64,000 nt of DNA from Cytidiella melzeri (GCA_022592445.1 JABYQR010000221.1:1-64000); one strand, 5' to 3'; counted from the stretch's first letter, positions 33,816 through 45,987 are shown. The notes: generated by a model not told the origin, from the letters alone. A program made the numbers and translations.

Positions 33816-35671
33816 TGATACGCCCGGAAATCGGCTAGGCGCGGAGACCCGGCAGCAGCCCGCCATTTGCGCGGCCCGCGTCATCATGAGCGGCAAGTCC
33901 CTCAACTTTCCCAGCGTCACGGGCACGAGGAGTTCACCAAGGTCACGAGGAGTCCGCCGAGGGTCCGAGGACTTGACAAGGAGCAAATGCGCCGGAAACA
34001 TCCAAGGCCGAGGAATTGCACCGAAATCTGACTCACAGACACGCCCCTTTTGCATCGGAGCATGGGCCGGCCAGCCACCAAGTGTTTCGGACACGGGTCG
34101 GACCAACGGTAGAAGAAACTTGACGCGCGAACCCCGTTTCAGGAAGGCTCCTATCACGCCACGCTGTGCAACTCTTGGACGGCGCCTCATCACCTGCTCG
34201 CGACGGTTGGCGCCTCTTCAGCACAAGTGCGCGCACCGCTACTCCGCGTCAACCAACGCTGTGTCCCGCCGGGCGTCGACTCGCTGGGCATTTTTGCCTC
34301 CGCAGACAGAAGTATTCTGCTACCCCGTTTCCTCGCTCTCGCGTTTGGGTTTAGGCCATAGAAAGACAGGTTTAGGAGAGGGTCTTTAGGATATATATAA
34401 AGGTGTTGTTTGTACTGCGCAGAAAATCAATCAATCCACACCCCAGTTTCCAGAGTACACTTTACACTTTGCGTTCGCGTCGAGGGAGTCTCTTCGCGTC
34501 CCTAGCTGTAGCTTCTCCTGCGTTGCCTCATTGAGATCTCTTCCACGTTTATGCCCGCGGCGTCCAACAACGACAACCCGCCTCGAGTCTGCCGCTGATG
34601 TCTCACTGTTCCCCATTCACCCAGCGGCCGTTGCCCTTTCAGCCCGCGCCCGCGCGAGAGTCTAAGCCGTTATCACATCATCCCCGTGCCCACGCCGCCG
34701 CCAGAGCCCTCAGCAGTGCCTACGGTCTCCCCTGAGAGATCAACTCCTAAATCACCCTCGCCAGCGTCGTCCGTTGCCTCCGTCGCGGACTCGCTTGATA
34801 ACTGCTCCTATTGCGACACTCAGAGCGACCACCCAATTCCCCTACATACAGGACCTTTCGTCCCGCTCGACTGTGATCACCCGCGCGCGCCGCACCCAGA
34901 TTGCTGGCTATCTCCAGACTTTGAAGGCGAGGATCACGAGTGCGAAATAGTGCAGTTCAATCTTACCAGCTCTACCAACGTCGTCGTTGGCCACGCGTTC
35001 GCCTGTAATACACATCGCCGCTCGGGAGGTGTGGTTCTACACTACCGCCCCCGCGCGCAGTCTGCCAAGTCCAATTGATGGCGATCTCACATAGCCTTCC
35101 GCTGCGACCCGCGCGCCATTAGTTTATCTTTCTCTTACGTTTCCTTTCGGCTTCGTTATACTGTGTTTGCTTTTTAACTGCGTTATTTTACTGCATTACT
35201 GCGTTGCGTTTCATCTTCACTGCGTCGAGCTTACTGCGTTCACTTTCACTGCGCCCGCGTTTTACAGCGACTGTTTCACCTTCACCAGCGACCGCGTTTT
35301 GTGTTCGAGATTCATATTGCGCCTGCGTTTACCTTCTGCGTCCCCCTCCCCCGTGCGCCGTTTTCCTACAAGCCGCAACATCTCCCGCGTGTTCTCTTTG
35401 AGCCGCGCCATAACTCTTTCGCTTTCACCGCGCCGACTTGCCCCTTTTACCCGCGATACGCGTGGTAGTTGCCCGTTTAGCTCCCTTCATATAAACTTTA
35501 TCACAAAACCTTGTCGCTCTTTTAGCACAGGTAAAACTAGGACTCTTAGACCACCTCGCATTACTTAAACACTTCCGCGCTTCCACACCTTTACACTTCT
35601 ATTGCCACTTCGTGGTTGGTTGTGTTGTCTTTAAGGTTGTTCTTAGTTCGAAGCGTGACTCAGTGTTTCAG
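33816..35671 (+). repeat. B LTR at an inversion junction (left)
   Basis: This is an 1856-bp LTR from TGATACGCC to GTGTTTCA. The left neighbour ends ccgt and the right neighbour starts gtgt, so the flanks do not match each other. Both neighbours are A sequence in opposite orientations. The 175-codon ORF is broken by a TGA near 34599 in this copy (the rest is open from 34686 to 35078). Confidence 0.92.
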
Positions 35672-37599
35672 TGTAAACCCTACCGTCAACTGGGAAAAAG
35701 GAGAAATGACAATTCCAAGCGGCTCGGAAGAATCTCTAGACAAACCTTTCCAGAAGGTTGATGGTAATCGCCAAGAACGTAGGCAGTTGATGAAGTCTGG
35801 TGTATGGCCAGCTTCACCTACTCTACCAAGCTTGCTGCCGAAGCAAACGAAGCTAAAGCTCAGCGCTCCTTCGAAGACATCATTCCATCAGAGTACCACA
35901 GACACGCTAAAGTCTTCTCTGAGGAAGAGTCTAATCGGCTACCCCAGCATCAGCCCTGGGACCATTCGATTGATCTCAAACCAGACGCTCCTGAGACCAT
36001 CAAATCGAAAGTTTACCCCATGCCCCTGAATGAACAAGCCGAGCTTAACAAGTTCATTCAGGAGAACCTGTCAAAAGGTTACATCACGCCTTCTAAGTCT
36101 CCAATGGCTTCTCCAGTCTTCTTCATCAAAAAGAAGGACAACAAACTCCAACTTATTCAGGACTACCGGAAACTCAACAACATCACTGTAAAGAATTGCT
36201 ACCCTCTACCGCTTGCCACCGACATCATCAACAAGCTCAAGGGTGCAAAAATCTTCACCAAGTTCGATGTTTGTTGGGGATATCACAATGTCCGCATCAA
36301 AGAAGGAGATGAGTACAAAGCGGCTTTCGTTACCAACCGAGGACTCTTTGAACCTAAAGTCATGTTCTTTGGTCTCACGAACTCACCCGCTACCTTCCAA
36401 GCTCTGATGGACAACATCTTCGCCGACCTCGTGGCCGAGGGCAAGGTGGCTGTCTATCTAGATGACATCTTGATCTGGAGTAACAACCTGACAGAGCACC
36501 GCAAGGTTGTTCATGAAGTCCTTGAGCAACTTCAGCAGCACGATCTGTATCTTTGTGCGGAAAAGTGCGAGTTTGAGAAATCTGAGATTGAATACCTCGG
36601 GTTGATCATTCGCGCTGGCGAAGTAGCTATGGACCCTGTCAAAGTCCAAGCAGTTTCTACGTGGCCCACACCCAAGAACCTCAAAGAAGTCAGAGGATTC
36701 ATTGGGTTTGCCAACTTCTACCGTTGCTTCATTCAAGACTTCTCAAAGCACGCACGGCCTCTACACGACCTGACTAAGAAGGATGTACCGTTCGTCTGGG
36801 GTCCAGCACAGCAGACTGCCTTCACGCTGGTAAAGAAGGCCTTTACCACTAAGCCTATCTTGGCAGTCTGGGACCCTGAACTCCCTACATGTCTAGAAGT
36901 CGATGCCTCGGGCTATGCGACCGGTGGAATCATCTCCCAGAAATCGAAGGAAGATGGATTCTACCACCCTATCGCCTACCGGTCCGCCTCTATGACTGAA
37001 GCAGAGCGTAACTACGAAATCTTTGATCGGGAGATGTTAGCCATCACCAAGGCTCTCAAAGATTGGCGCCACTACCTTGAGGGGCTCAAGGAACCGTTTG
37101 AGATCTGGACAGATCACGCAAACCTGCAGTACTGGAAGACTGCGCAACACCTCACTTGACGTCAAGCACGTTGGTCATTACTCTTGGCTGACTTCGACTT
37201 TGTGTTGGTACACAAGCCTGGCAGTACCATGATACATGCTGATCCCCTTTCTTGTCTTCACTCCCACGCTGTCACAGACAAAGAAGACAACAAGGATCAG
37301 GTGGTACTAAAACCGGAACACTTCCGGATCCTCGCTACCAGTGCACTCGCCACTGCTTCTCCACTCGAATCAAAGATCCGAGAATGCACGGAGCAAGAAG
37401 CAGAAGTCGCACAAGCTCTGGCTACCCTTTGAAAGAAGGGTCCTCGCAAACTTGTCGGCGGTTTACTCGAATGGGAAGAGAGTGACGGATTTATCTACTA
37501 CAAGGGAAAACTCTATATCCCTAACAACAAAGAGCTCCGTCACAAAATTGTCAAATCTTGCCATGACACACCCGCGGCTAGTCATCCAGGCATACACGG
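35672..37599 (+). pseudogene. Inverted A2 fragment: protease tail, RT, RNase H
   Basis: The fragment corresponds to A1 from about 9588 to 11545 but lies in plus orientation inside the minus-strand A2. An intact 451-codon frame (35804-37159) covers the RT with YLDD near 36455 and RNase H with EVDASGYATGG and FDREMLAI. It ends in a TGA at 37157-37159, where A1 has CGA. A second TGA lies at 37430-37432. The right edge (...catacacgg) is the junction with the B 3' LTR. RT is better preserved here than in A1. Confidence 0.88.
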
Positions 37600-38829
37600 T
37601 GAGACACTGAGTCACGCTTCAAACTAAGAATAACCTTAAAGACAACACAACCAACCACGAAGTGGCAATAGAAGTGTAAAGGTGTGGAAGCGCAGAAGTG
37701 TTAAAGTAATGCGAGGTGGTCTAAGAGTCCTAGTTTTACCTGAGCTAAAAGAGCGACAAGGTTTTAGTGATGTAGTTTATATGAAGGGAGCTAGACGGGC
37801 AACTACCACGCGTATCACGGGTAAAAGGGGCAAGTTGGCGCGGTGAAAGCGAAAGAGTTATGGCGCGGCTCAAAGAGAACACGCGGGAGATGTCGCGGCT
37901 TGTAGGAAAACGGCGCGCGGGGGGGGGGGGGACGCAGAAGATAACGCAGGCGCAGTATGAATCTCGAACACAAAACGCGGTCGCTGGTGAAGATGAAATA
38001 GTCGCTGTAAAACACGGGCGCAGTGAAAGTGAACGCAGTAAGCTCGACGCAGTGAAGGTGAAACGCAACGCAGTAATGCAGTAAAATAACGCAGTTAAAA
38101 AGCAAACGCAGTATAACGAAGCCGAAAGGAAACGTAAGAGAAAGATAAACTAATGGCGCGCGGGTCGCAGCGGAAGGCTATGTGAGATCGCCGTCAATTG
38201 GACTCGGCAGACTGCGCACGGGGGCGGTAGTGTAGAACCACACCTCCCGAGCGGCGATGCGTATTACAGGCGAAACCTTTCCTTCTATGGCCTAAACCCA
38301 AACGCAAGAGCGAGAAAACGGGGTGGCAGAATACTTCCGTCTGCGGAGGCAAAAATGCCCAGCGAGTCGACGCCCGGCGGAACACAGCGTTGGTCGACCC
38401 AGAGTAGCGGCGCGCGCACTTGCGCTGAAGAGGTGCCAACCGTCGCGAGCAGGTGATGAGGCGCCGTCCAAGAGTTGCACAGCGTGGCGTGATAGGAGTC
38501 TTCCTGAAACGGGGTTCTCGCGTCAAGTTTCTTCTACCGTTGGTCCAACCCGTGTCCGACACACTTGGTGGCTGGCCGGCCCATGCTCCGATGCAAAAGG
38601 GGCGTGTCTGTGTATCAGAGTTCGGTGTGATTCCTCGGCCTCGGATGTTTCCGGCGCATTGCTCCTTGTCAAGTCCTCGGATCCTCGGCGGACTCCTCGT
38701 GACCTCGGCGAACTCCTCGTGCTCGTGACGCTGAGAAAGTTGAGGGACTTGCCGCTCAGGATGACGCGGGCCGCGCAAATGGCGGGCTGCTGCCGGGTCT
38801 CCGCGCCTAGCCGATTTCCGGGCATATCA
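37600..38829 (-). repeat. B element 3' LTR with internal deletion
   Basis: This is 1230 bp against ~1830 bp for other copies. About 600 bp, including most of the 175-codon ORF, is missing at the junction gcgaaacctttcc near 38270. The terminal sequences are intact except catatca for cgtatca at the end. A run of 14 G interrupts the region near 37918-37931. Confidence 0.88.
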
Positions 38830-38831
38830 TT

Positions 38832-38847
38832 CTCCCCCCAACTAAAA
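38832..38847 (-). other. B polypurine tract (proximal to 3' LTR)
   Basis: On the minus strand ttttagttggggggag lies three bases before the 3' LTR, the expected place for the plus-strand primer. An identical 16-mer occurs at 40905-40920. Confidence 0.75.
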
Positions 38848-39033
38848 TCCGAACCGTCCCCGGTTCTCGCGTGGCAAGTCGAACCGTGGGAACCCTGACC
38901 ACGAGGCTCCTCGCGCTATTGTGTCGTTGGACTTCAAGTTTTTCGCCCTCCCTTCCTCTGCTTCTCACCCTGCGCCTCCTTCTGCTTCCGCCCTCTAACT
39001 TCTCTTCCTCCCTCTGCTTCCGCTCTCTTTGAC

Positions 39034-40685
39034 ATGTCCGCACAGGCCTCATCTTCTCGTCGCGTCGCTCCTCACCCAGCCACTCGCCGCAACCGCTCAC
39101 CGCTCCGCACCATGACCGCCCACGTGCGCAAAGCACTGACCCCTCCCCCTCTATCTCCTGCTGAGCAGTTGCTCGCCGTGCGCGAGCAGCTCGAAGCGTC
39201 CTCGGCGGTCCTGAACGCCGTCTTGCAGATACGGGGTGACCTGACTGGGGGTTGGGCGGACAACGTAATCGAGGCTTTTGTAAGTACCCTCTTTTCCTCT
39301 ACCACTTCTCAGCTCACTTCTCCTTCTAGCAAGCGTACGAGGACGTGTCGCCCTCTGCGAGGACCAAGGCACCAACCTCGCCTTCCTCGACCTCTTCTCG
39401 CCCTTCGCTGCCGAAGAACACCGCGTCCGCCTGCCGCAAGCCCAGCAGGTTGCCCTCCGCAACGCCCTCCGCCCTCTTTGGCGCAGCCTCAGCGCCCACC
39501 TCCGCCAAGCTTCCTACGTTGAGGCTCCCATCGTCGGCCTCCTGCTCGAATGGGATTGGTGGGTCGGCGACTGGCCCAAACACGAGGCCGATCTGGACGC
39601 CGATGGTTCTGCCGACGAACACGAGTCCTCGGCTTCAAGGTCGCGGTCTGCCAGCGTCGCGCGGGACCCGGAGCTCGTCGTGATCGAGCTCACGGACGAG
39701 GACGAGGACAAGGCGCAGCCGCGTCCTCCGCTGAAGCGCAAGAGGGTGGCCTCTTCCGCGTCTCTCGAGGTGAGGGCCGGTCCACTGGCCAAGAAATTGT
39801 CGCAGGCGCAGCAGGACCAGCTGCTGGGTGTAGGGCCGAACCCGCTCACGGGCAAAGAGTGGCGCAACCTGCCCACTCACTGGACCGCGACCACCGTCGC
39901 TCTCGGCGAGAGCCGGGTGCGTCCCTCCTCTCTCTCTCTCTCTGACCTTCTTGCTAACTTCCCCACTCTCCTAGTGCGATTATTGCAAGGAAAAGGACGT
40001 CGAGCGGTGCTACCGCCCAAGCAACGGTACGCGGTGCTTCCGGTGTCTGCCCTGTGCAGACATCAAGCACGCCTGCCGGTTCAACGGCAAGCCCTTCGAT
40101 GAGGTCGCGCCGGACGTCGACTCGATGCAGGAGGATGCCAAGGTCGTCGACGAGGAGCCGGCTGCCCCCCTCTCTGCATCCTCCGCCGCCACCTCTCGCC
40201 CTGCGGTCGCCGTTTCTGTCGCCTCCGACAGCAAGGGCAAGGGCAAGGCCCCTGCTTCTCCTCCTCGCGTCGCTCCCGCAGGTCCCAGCGGGCTCAAGAT
40301 GGACATGGTGGTGTCCCCTCTGCGACCTGAGCTGCGTCGCCCTCAGGACGCCCGACCTCCCTCTTCTCCTGCTGCACCCGTCGCCTTCAACGTCGACGAC
40401 GTTCTCGAGGAGGTGCCTGGCCGATCCGCGGAGCTCCCTGGCGGCGCTCCTCCCGCTTCCGCCCCTGCCCGCGTCACAAACCGGGTGGTACTGCAACAGT
40501 ACCTCACCGGCCTCGAGACCGAGCTCGGTGCCGTCCTTAGTCGGCTCACCGTTGGCGAGGCGCGGATGGCAGCGCTGCGCACCAACGCGGCGCTGTACAA
40601 GGCAAAAATCCTGGCCGCTCGGCGCGAGTTGGAGCAGGTGATCGCTGAGGAGGCCGCTCTTTTCGCCGGTCCTTCGCATCGGTAG
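39034..40685 (+). CDS. Antisense spliced gene inside element B, Cys-rich
   Basis: The gene runs opposite to gag-pol. Exon 1 (39034-39279) starts MSAQASSSRRVAPH and contains PPPLSPAEQLLAVREQLEAS and GGWADNVIEAF. An intron follows to about 39329. Exon 2 reads best in the frame with NLAFLDLFSPFAAEEHRVRL and IVGLLLEWDWWVGDWPKH. This needs a splice site other than gtaagt, or an indel, to keep phase. A 58-bp intron (39917-39974) precedes exon 3, which has C-x2-C, C, then CFRCLPC and C (CDYCKEKDVERC, GTRCFRCLPCADIKHAC). The C-terminus is a predicted coiled coil (LEQVIAEEAALF). The Cys pattern recalls zinc-cluster-like proteins encoded near mushroom retroelements. The role is unknown. Confidence 0.6.
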
Positions 40686-41427
40686 GGGTTCCTGGGTTGT
40701 CCGTGGTTGTCGCTGGCTGGGCTGTCTCTGTCGTTCGCTGTTCTTCATTCATCTGTACTAGTCTTCTGCAATGCATTGTTTTCGCCGCTTCTTTTATGAG
40801 TGAAGTAAAAAAGAAAATTCCAAACTAAAATAAATAACAAGAATGAATGAATAAAATGTGAGGCATTGAGGCTTGAGGCTTGGGTGTGAGGCGCATATGT
40901 ATCCCTCCCCCCAACTAAAAAATATGCCCTGTCCCAGGGCGCAGGCGTCGAATATGCAAAAAAAATTTCGTTAGTGCAAACGACTCTCAGTAAGCATCAT
41001 GGAATCGCCGCGCGCAAAATGGTAGTCCGAAAGACATGAAAGAAAGAAAGAAAATACGTGAGACGCAGCCAGCAAAAAAATGGAAACAATATAATATAAA
41101 ATTACAACTCATCGTCGAGTGTGTTGCGCCTAAGCGTCGAGTGCGCCCGCCAGCTCTTCTTCGTCCTCTGCCGCGTGTGGTCGTCTAGCGGTTCGTCTTC
41201 ATCATCGTCGCCTTGCACCGCGACGCTTCCATCTCCTTGAGCCTTCTAAGGTGATCTCGGCGAAGCCGTCTGGCAAGGGAATTTCAGCGCGCGCGAGATA
41301 CGGAATACTCTGAAGGCTGCCACTGGCCGGTCCAACACCCGCCGTCCAACTCGCAGAGAACTAAGCTCCTCCTCGATTTCTGGCGACCACGATTAGCGGC
41401 CCGAGATACTGCGCGCCATCTTGCGGT
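40686..41427. other. B non-coding stretch with second polypurine-like tract
   Basis: The stretch between the antisense gene and the integrase end contains ctccccccaactaaaa at 40905-40920, identical to the tract by the 3' LTR. It is preceded by gcgcatatg, which resembles the B LTR terminus gcatatca. A-rich and gaaagaaag runs fill the rest. I see no gene. Confidence 0.55.
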
Positions 41428-42355
41428 TCAACGCCTTCTCATCGCGGTTTGCGGATTAGCACGAGCATCCTCTCTTGAAGTCGAAGTCGCGGATGGTATG
41501 CATGTGCTCGACCTCGAACCGCTGCGCCGCCTTAGTGCGCACTCCATAACCTTGTCTCGTAGCGCGACCAGATGCTCCCGACGCTTTTGTAGCGCGATCG
41601 CTCGCCGACTGATAAGGTCTTCGGTAGACAACACAGAGTCCGGCGCCGGCTGTAGGTAGGTTGCTTCTACGATGTCGAGCGGAATTATTGGATGCGTGCC
41701 AGTGACTGCAAAGTAGGGGGAACAGCCCATCCGTTTGCGTGTTGTGATTCGCTCCGACCAGAACACCGATGCCGCGACCTGTGACCACCGACCGCGTCCC
41801 CATCCGCCGCCTTATAGAGTGCCTGGCGAACATCGTAGTGAGCTCGCTCGACCTGTCCATTCGCTCGCGAGTTATAGCCGCTGATTCGGATGTGATGAAT
41901 ATGGTAACGCTTGCCCAGGTATTCGATCGCGTTGACGAACGCGCCTCCGTTGTCCGAGACTATTTCCGACAGCGCGCCCCACACAGAGAATGTCGGTGAA
42001 AATCCAATCGCCTATCGTTTACCCAGTTCGGAGCGAAGGGCGCGGAACTCCGGCCAATGCGTATTGAACAGCGCCCTTGTACCACGTACTTGAAGCCCCC
42101 AGACGCTGGCAGGTGCATAGTGTCCATGTATACTTTCGCAAGAGCGGCGCCGGTTGTTGGACTGTCGGAGGAAGCAGAATCTGCCGCTTCTGTCGCGTCT
42201 GGCATATATGACAAGTCCGGATGTACCACGCGATATCCGCTAAATGAAACGGCCACCAAAAACGCTCTGACACCATCGCGGCCGTCGCGAACACTCCTCG
42301 ATGAGCGGCGCCGTCGTGGCAGTCGCGAAGTACTTTCATGCGGTCGGCTGGCCAT
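41428..42355 (-). pseudogene. B integrase, frameshifted
   Basis: Minus frames in sequence order are 42019-42339, with a zinc-type motif (CHDGAAHRG, then CHICQTRQKRQ). Next is 41685-41984, with the second catalytic Asp (IVSDNGGAF) and the catalytic Glu (SRANGQVERAHYDVRQAL). Last is 41428-41766, with the C-terminal part (YFAVTGTHPIIPLDIVEATY). Frame changes near 42020 and 41720 break the chain. No chromodomain follows. This is the B-lineage integrase common in mushroom gypsy elements. Confidence 0.8.
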
Positions 42356-42409
42356 ACGACTAGCTTATGCGCTCCCGTGGCATCCCGTCGGAAGAGCCGT
42401 CCCCCGTCC

Positions 42410-44309
42410 CTAAAGAACAGAGTCGCGTATCGGAGGAACGCCTGCAGCTCTTTTCGCCCATACCCTCCGGCGTTTCGAGCGTCTCGTGAAAGCGCGGGAT
42501 GGCTCTAACTTACTATCCGCGTCCACTGCCTTTTTGGTGCGGGGACACGCGCTGTACTCCAGGCTTGGTCCTGGGCCATCGTCGATGGGTCGTAGATGTA
42601 GGCTGCGCGGTCGAGGGATTAGGAACCGCCAGCGCGGTCGCGGTGCTCTCGCTAGCAAGTGCATGGTAAGGAAGCATGGTCCAATTGGCTCGTCGTCGTC
42701 ATCTTCAGGCACTTCTCGGTCGCCCTCTTGAGGTGGTCGTCGCGAAAGGCCGTCTGGTCCATGTTTATCGCCCGGTACGTGTACGAGCTTGAAGTGGAAG
42801 GTCATAATGGCCGCGATCCAGCGATTGATCGACGCGGAAGGCGCCAGGTCGGGATTCTGTAGCATACCCTTGATGTGCTGCGCGTCGACTTCCAGAACAA
42901 GGTTTCGTACGCCTAAGAGGTATAGCTTCAACGCCTTGAGGGTCCGATACACGCCGTAGAGCTCCAATTTTGGCTGCGAAAAGCGGGCTTCCCTCTCGTT
43001 CAGGGTTATGGAGCCAAAGCGACTATAGTACCGAATCTTGGGGTTGTTTTCGTCGCACTGGGCCAGCAGGAAACCGATCGCGAGGTACGACGTATCCACG
43101 GCTAAAATGACCGGGGACGCGGAGGAATAGTTGATAGCGCGAAGTGCCGGCGAGTGGATTACCGCCTGTTTTAAGTCGTCTTGCGCTTTCTCCTGGTCAG
43201 GTCCCCATTCGAATTCTACGTCCTTACGCGTTAGCTTCACCAAATGATGGGCGCGATGTGCGAAGTTCTTGATGAAAATCCGAAGCACGCCGACCGTGCC
43301 TAGGAACGCGCGACCTCGGTAAGCGATCGACAAGGGCCCCAGTTGCGAATGGCCGCGACGCGATCCTCACTGGGCTCCCTCCCGTGACGAGTGCAGCGAT
43401 GCCCCACGACGTTCGTCTCTGGAGCTATAATGAGCGATTTTAATGCAGAAAACGTACCGCCGCAGTATTTCATGCGCTGTACCACGCGGTTACAATTCTC
43501 GAAGTGTTCGTGCACGAAGACGCGAATGCCCGGGTTTTGAATAAGAACCGTCGGCCTGCCTTCGCAATCCGTACGCTCGTCTGCTGGTCCCTTGATGGGT
43601 ACGTCGTCGATATACGGAATGGTGACGTCGGGAATCTCGGGCTGTAGGATATGCGTAACGTCTTCGTGAAAAATCGGCACCGAGTTCGTCCAGCCCATAG
43701 GTAACGTAGTCAGTCGCATCGCGCCGAAAGGCGTTTGGAAGGTGGTCATGTCGCGCGAGGATTCCGCGAGCGGTCGATTATCGTAACCCACGAACAGGTC
43801 CAAGATTCCTCCGCAGGCGCGGCCGCCAAAGCTTTCGGCGAGATGGTCTGGCATGGGCGTGACTCCCGAGTGCTGAATGGTGACGCGGTTTAGCGGTTCC
43901 AAAGAGTGTACAATGCGAAGCGCGCCGGACTTCTTCGCGACCGGGAACCAGCGCGAGCGATAAGTGGCGTTGGAAGGTTCGTAGACCCCGGCCTTCATCT
44001 TCTCGCGTATGATCCTACAGCATTCGTCGTATATCCCAGGCGGTATTGGCATGTTCCTTTCGACCCACGGATGTGATCGATAACCGGGAATTCGACCGGC
44101 GGAAAGAAGTCCTCGCGAAACTTGCCTCGCTCGTCGTCGGACCACGCGAAAGCGTCGTTGTGTAGCATGTAGAAGTAGTGTAAGAGGCGACGCTCTTCTG
44201 GCCAAAGGAAGTCCCCGCCATGGAGCTTGTCAACCTCGCGCATTTGTTCCTCGGTATAGCGTCCTCGAGGCGCGAAGTCGGGGATGTTCGCATAGTCAAT
44301 GACCGGCAT
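42410..44309 (-). pseudogene. B reverse transcriptase and RNase H
   Basis: The RT N-terminal part (44309-43995, VIDYANIPDFAPRGRY) shifts frame near 44050 into 44205-43300. That frame has SRWFPVAKKSGALRIVHSLE and GAMRLTTLPMGWTNSVPIF. The catalytic box is a YIDD (IPYIDDVPIKGP). RNase H and the connection are in 43333-42410, with KNFAHRAHHLVKLTRKDVEF, AVDTSYLAIGFLL, KLELYGVYRTLKALKLY and LVHVPGDKHGPDGLSRRP. Two overlapping frames meet at 43300-43333, so one frameshift separates RT and RNase H. Confidence 0.85.
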
Positions 44310-44683
44310 AGTCGCGAGCGGGTCACCTTGGATGGCGGCACGATGCGAAACTCGCGAGGCAGCGTGCCTTAACGGGTTTCACTTTTAGGTGTACGGGTTT
44401 GTACTTTTTCTTTGCGCCTACAAACGCGTCGCGCATAGCATTAGATTCGACCCCCAGAGTATGCCAGGCGGTCGGCGAAGAGATGAAATGAGATCGAGAA
44501 AGGGAAGTTGGCTAGCATATCCTGTAATTTTGCGTTTCGTTATGTCGGTAGGCGCGGTCGAAGAGAAGAGTCGAAGTAGAGTATAAGTTAACCATAGTGT
44601 ACACAGAGGCGAGGAAACGAATTCGGGAGTCATGGAAGGGGTATTATGGAGATCTCCTCGAGTGTTGCTCGAATCCTCGATTC

Positions 44684-45007
44684 TCAAAAATCCTTTTCGG
44701 GTAGGCGAAAACGAGCGGAACCGCGCGGTCGCGTCGGCACCATGATAACCTTTTTCGTGTTAGGACAATGCAGCGTAATCGTTTGGTCCTCATTGTCGAA
44801 GTTGCGCACGACCGTGGACGCGATGACATCGAAAGGCCGTCCGAGAAGTATGTCATACGCAGTCTGGCGGATTACGTGGACCTGTAGGTAGAACGTCATG
44901 TCGCCTATAGTAAAGGGTACGTGGCGCGCCAGGCCGAGCGACTTGTCAACTTTGCCGTTCGCGCTCTGCATCTTGATGCGCACTGTAGGGTCATAAGTAA
45001 AACCCAA
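44684..45007 (-). pseudogene. B retropepsin, C-terminal half only
   Basis: The frame contains LARHVPFTIGDMTFYLQVHV and AYDILLGRPFDVIASTVVRN, the flap and tail part of a gypsy protease. The DSG/DTG active-site segment that should precede it is absent, because gag sequence abuts directly at about 45006. A deletion therefore removed the end of gag and the catalytic half of the protease. Confidence 0.75.
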
Positions 45008-45570
45008 AGCGTGACATTCGCGTCGTTGATGTCCTTGACCTTGTAGCCGTCCGCTGGATGGATGTCGGGGAACTTGACTTGCAGCCGCGTCGCGATGTGC
45101 TTTATTTGCGGACCGATTGCCTCCTGATACCAGCGGTTCTTGTTGATCTCTGAGATCTTTGAGTTCTTAACCAGCCACGTCGACTGCATACTGTAGTTGC
45201 GGTAGAATTCGGCCCAGTCGCCTAAGGTGCGGAACCCCTTCTGCTTCCAACTGGCTACGTATTCTATAAGGCCCTGCCTTGTATAGAGCGCCGTCGCGTC
45301 TTCGCCTGGGTAACACTTGAAGACCTCCGCTTTCCAGTCTTCGTAGGTTTCCGTCGCCGCGTAGCTTTCGAGCTCCTCCCACTGGTCCTGGACCGTGATG
45401 TCTACATAGTTTGCGGCGTACTTCTTCTTCGCCTGCGCGTCCTGCACATTTGCGCGCGTGAATAACGTTTCGAGTGTGTCGAAGTAACGCGCCAACGTCC
45501 GGGGCTCCGATTGATCGAACTTAGGCGCGTGCTTGTCGCCGATCAAGGGGATAGTTTGTGCTGCGGCCAT
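45000..45570 (-). pseudogene. B gag, C-terminally truncated
   Basis: The frame starts MAAAQTIPLIGDKHAPKFDQ at 45570 and runs through a capsid-like region (YFDTLETLFTRANVQDAQAK, ATETYEDWKAEVFKCYPGED, LGDWAEFYRNYSMQSTWLVK). After DINDANVTL (about 45010) it leaves gag-like sequence. No zinc knuckle is present. The gene lies about 440 bp downstream of the primer site. Confidence 0.75.
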
Positions 45571-45987
45571 CGTGACTACTAGTCTGGCGTTTGGTGGAAG
45601 TTGTTGTATTTTGGTTCGAATCCGCCCTATTATCGCGGTGTAGGAGATTGCGAGCGGGCTCGAGTAGTCGATGTTGGGGATAAAGGGTGCGCTGAAGGAA
45701 GAGGCGCTTCCGTAGGAGAGTCGGGGCTAGGGAGAGTAACGTTTGGTGTAGAGAATTCGGGAGTCGGCAACCTAGAACTTGGCACAGGAGTAGCTTGTCA
45801 CCTTCAATTTTCGCGGGCTGTCGCTCGTCCTCGCCGGATAATTGCTTCCGGGTCGTCCTGTGCTTCCGTTAATACCGGGCTTGATAAACTTCCGCCCCTT
45901 TGTCTCCTCGGAATTCTGGATCCTCTGGAACTCGTCTTGCCTTCTCTTCCGCGAAGCACGAGTGAAACTAGCGAAATCTATAGAGAC

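Noticed and set aside
39072..39880. Minus-strand ORFs opposite the antisense gene in B
   Set aside because: They are GC-rich shadow frames. The plus strand has splice sites, Cys motifs and a coiled coil.
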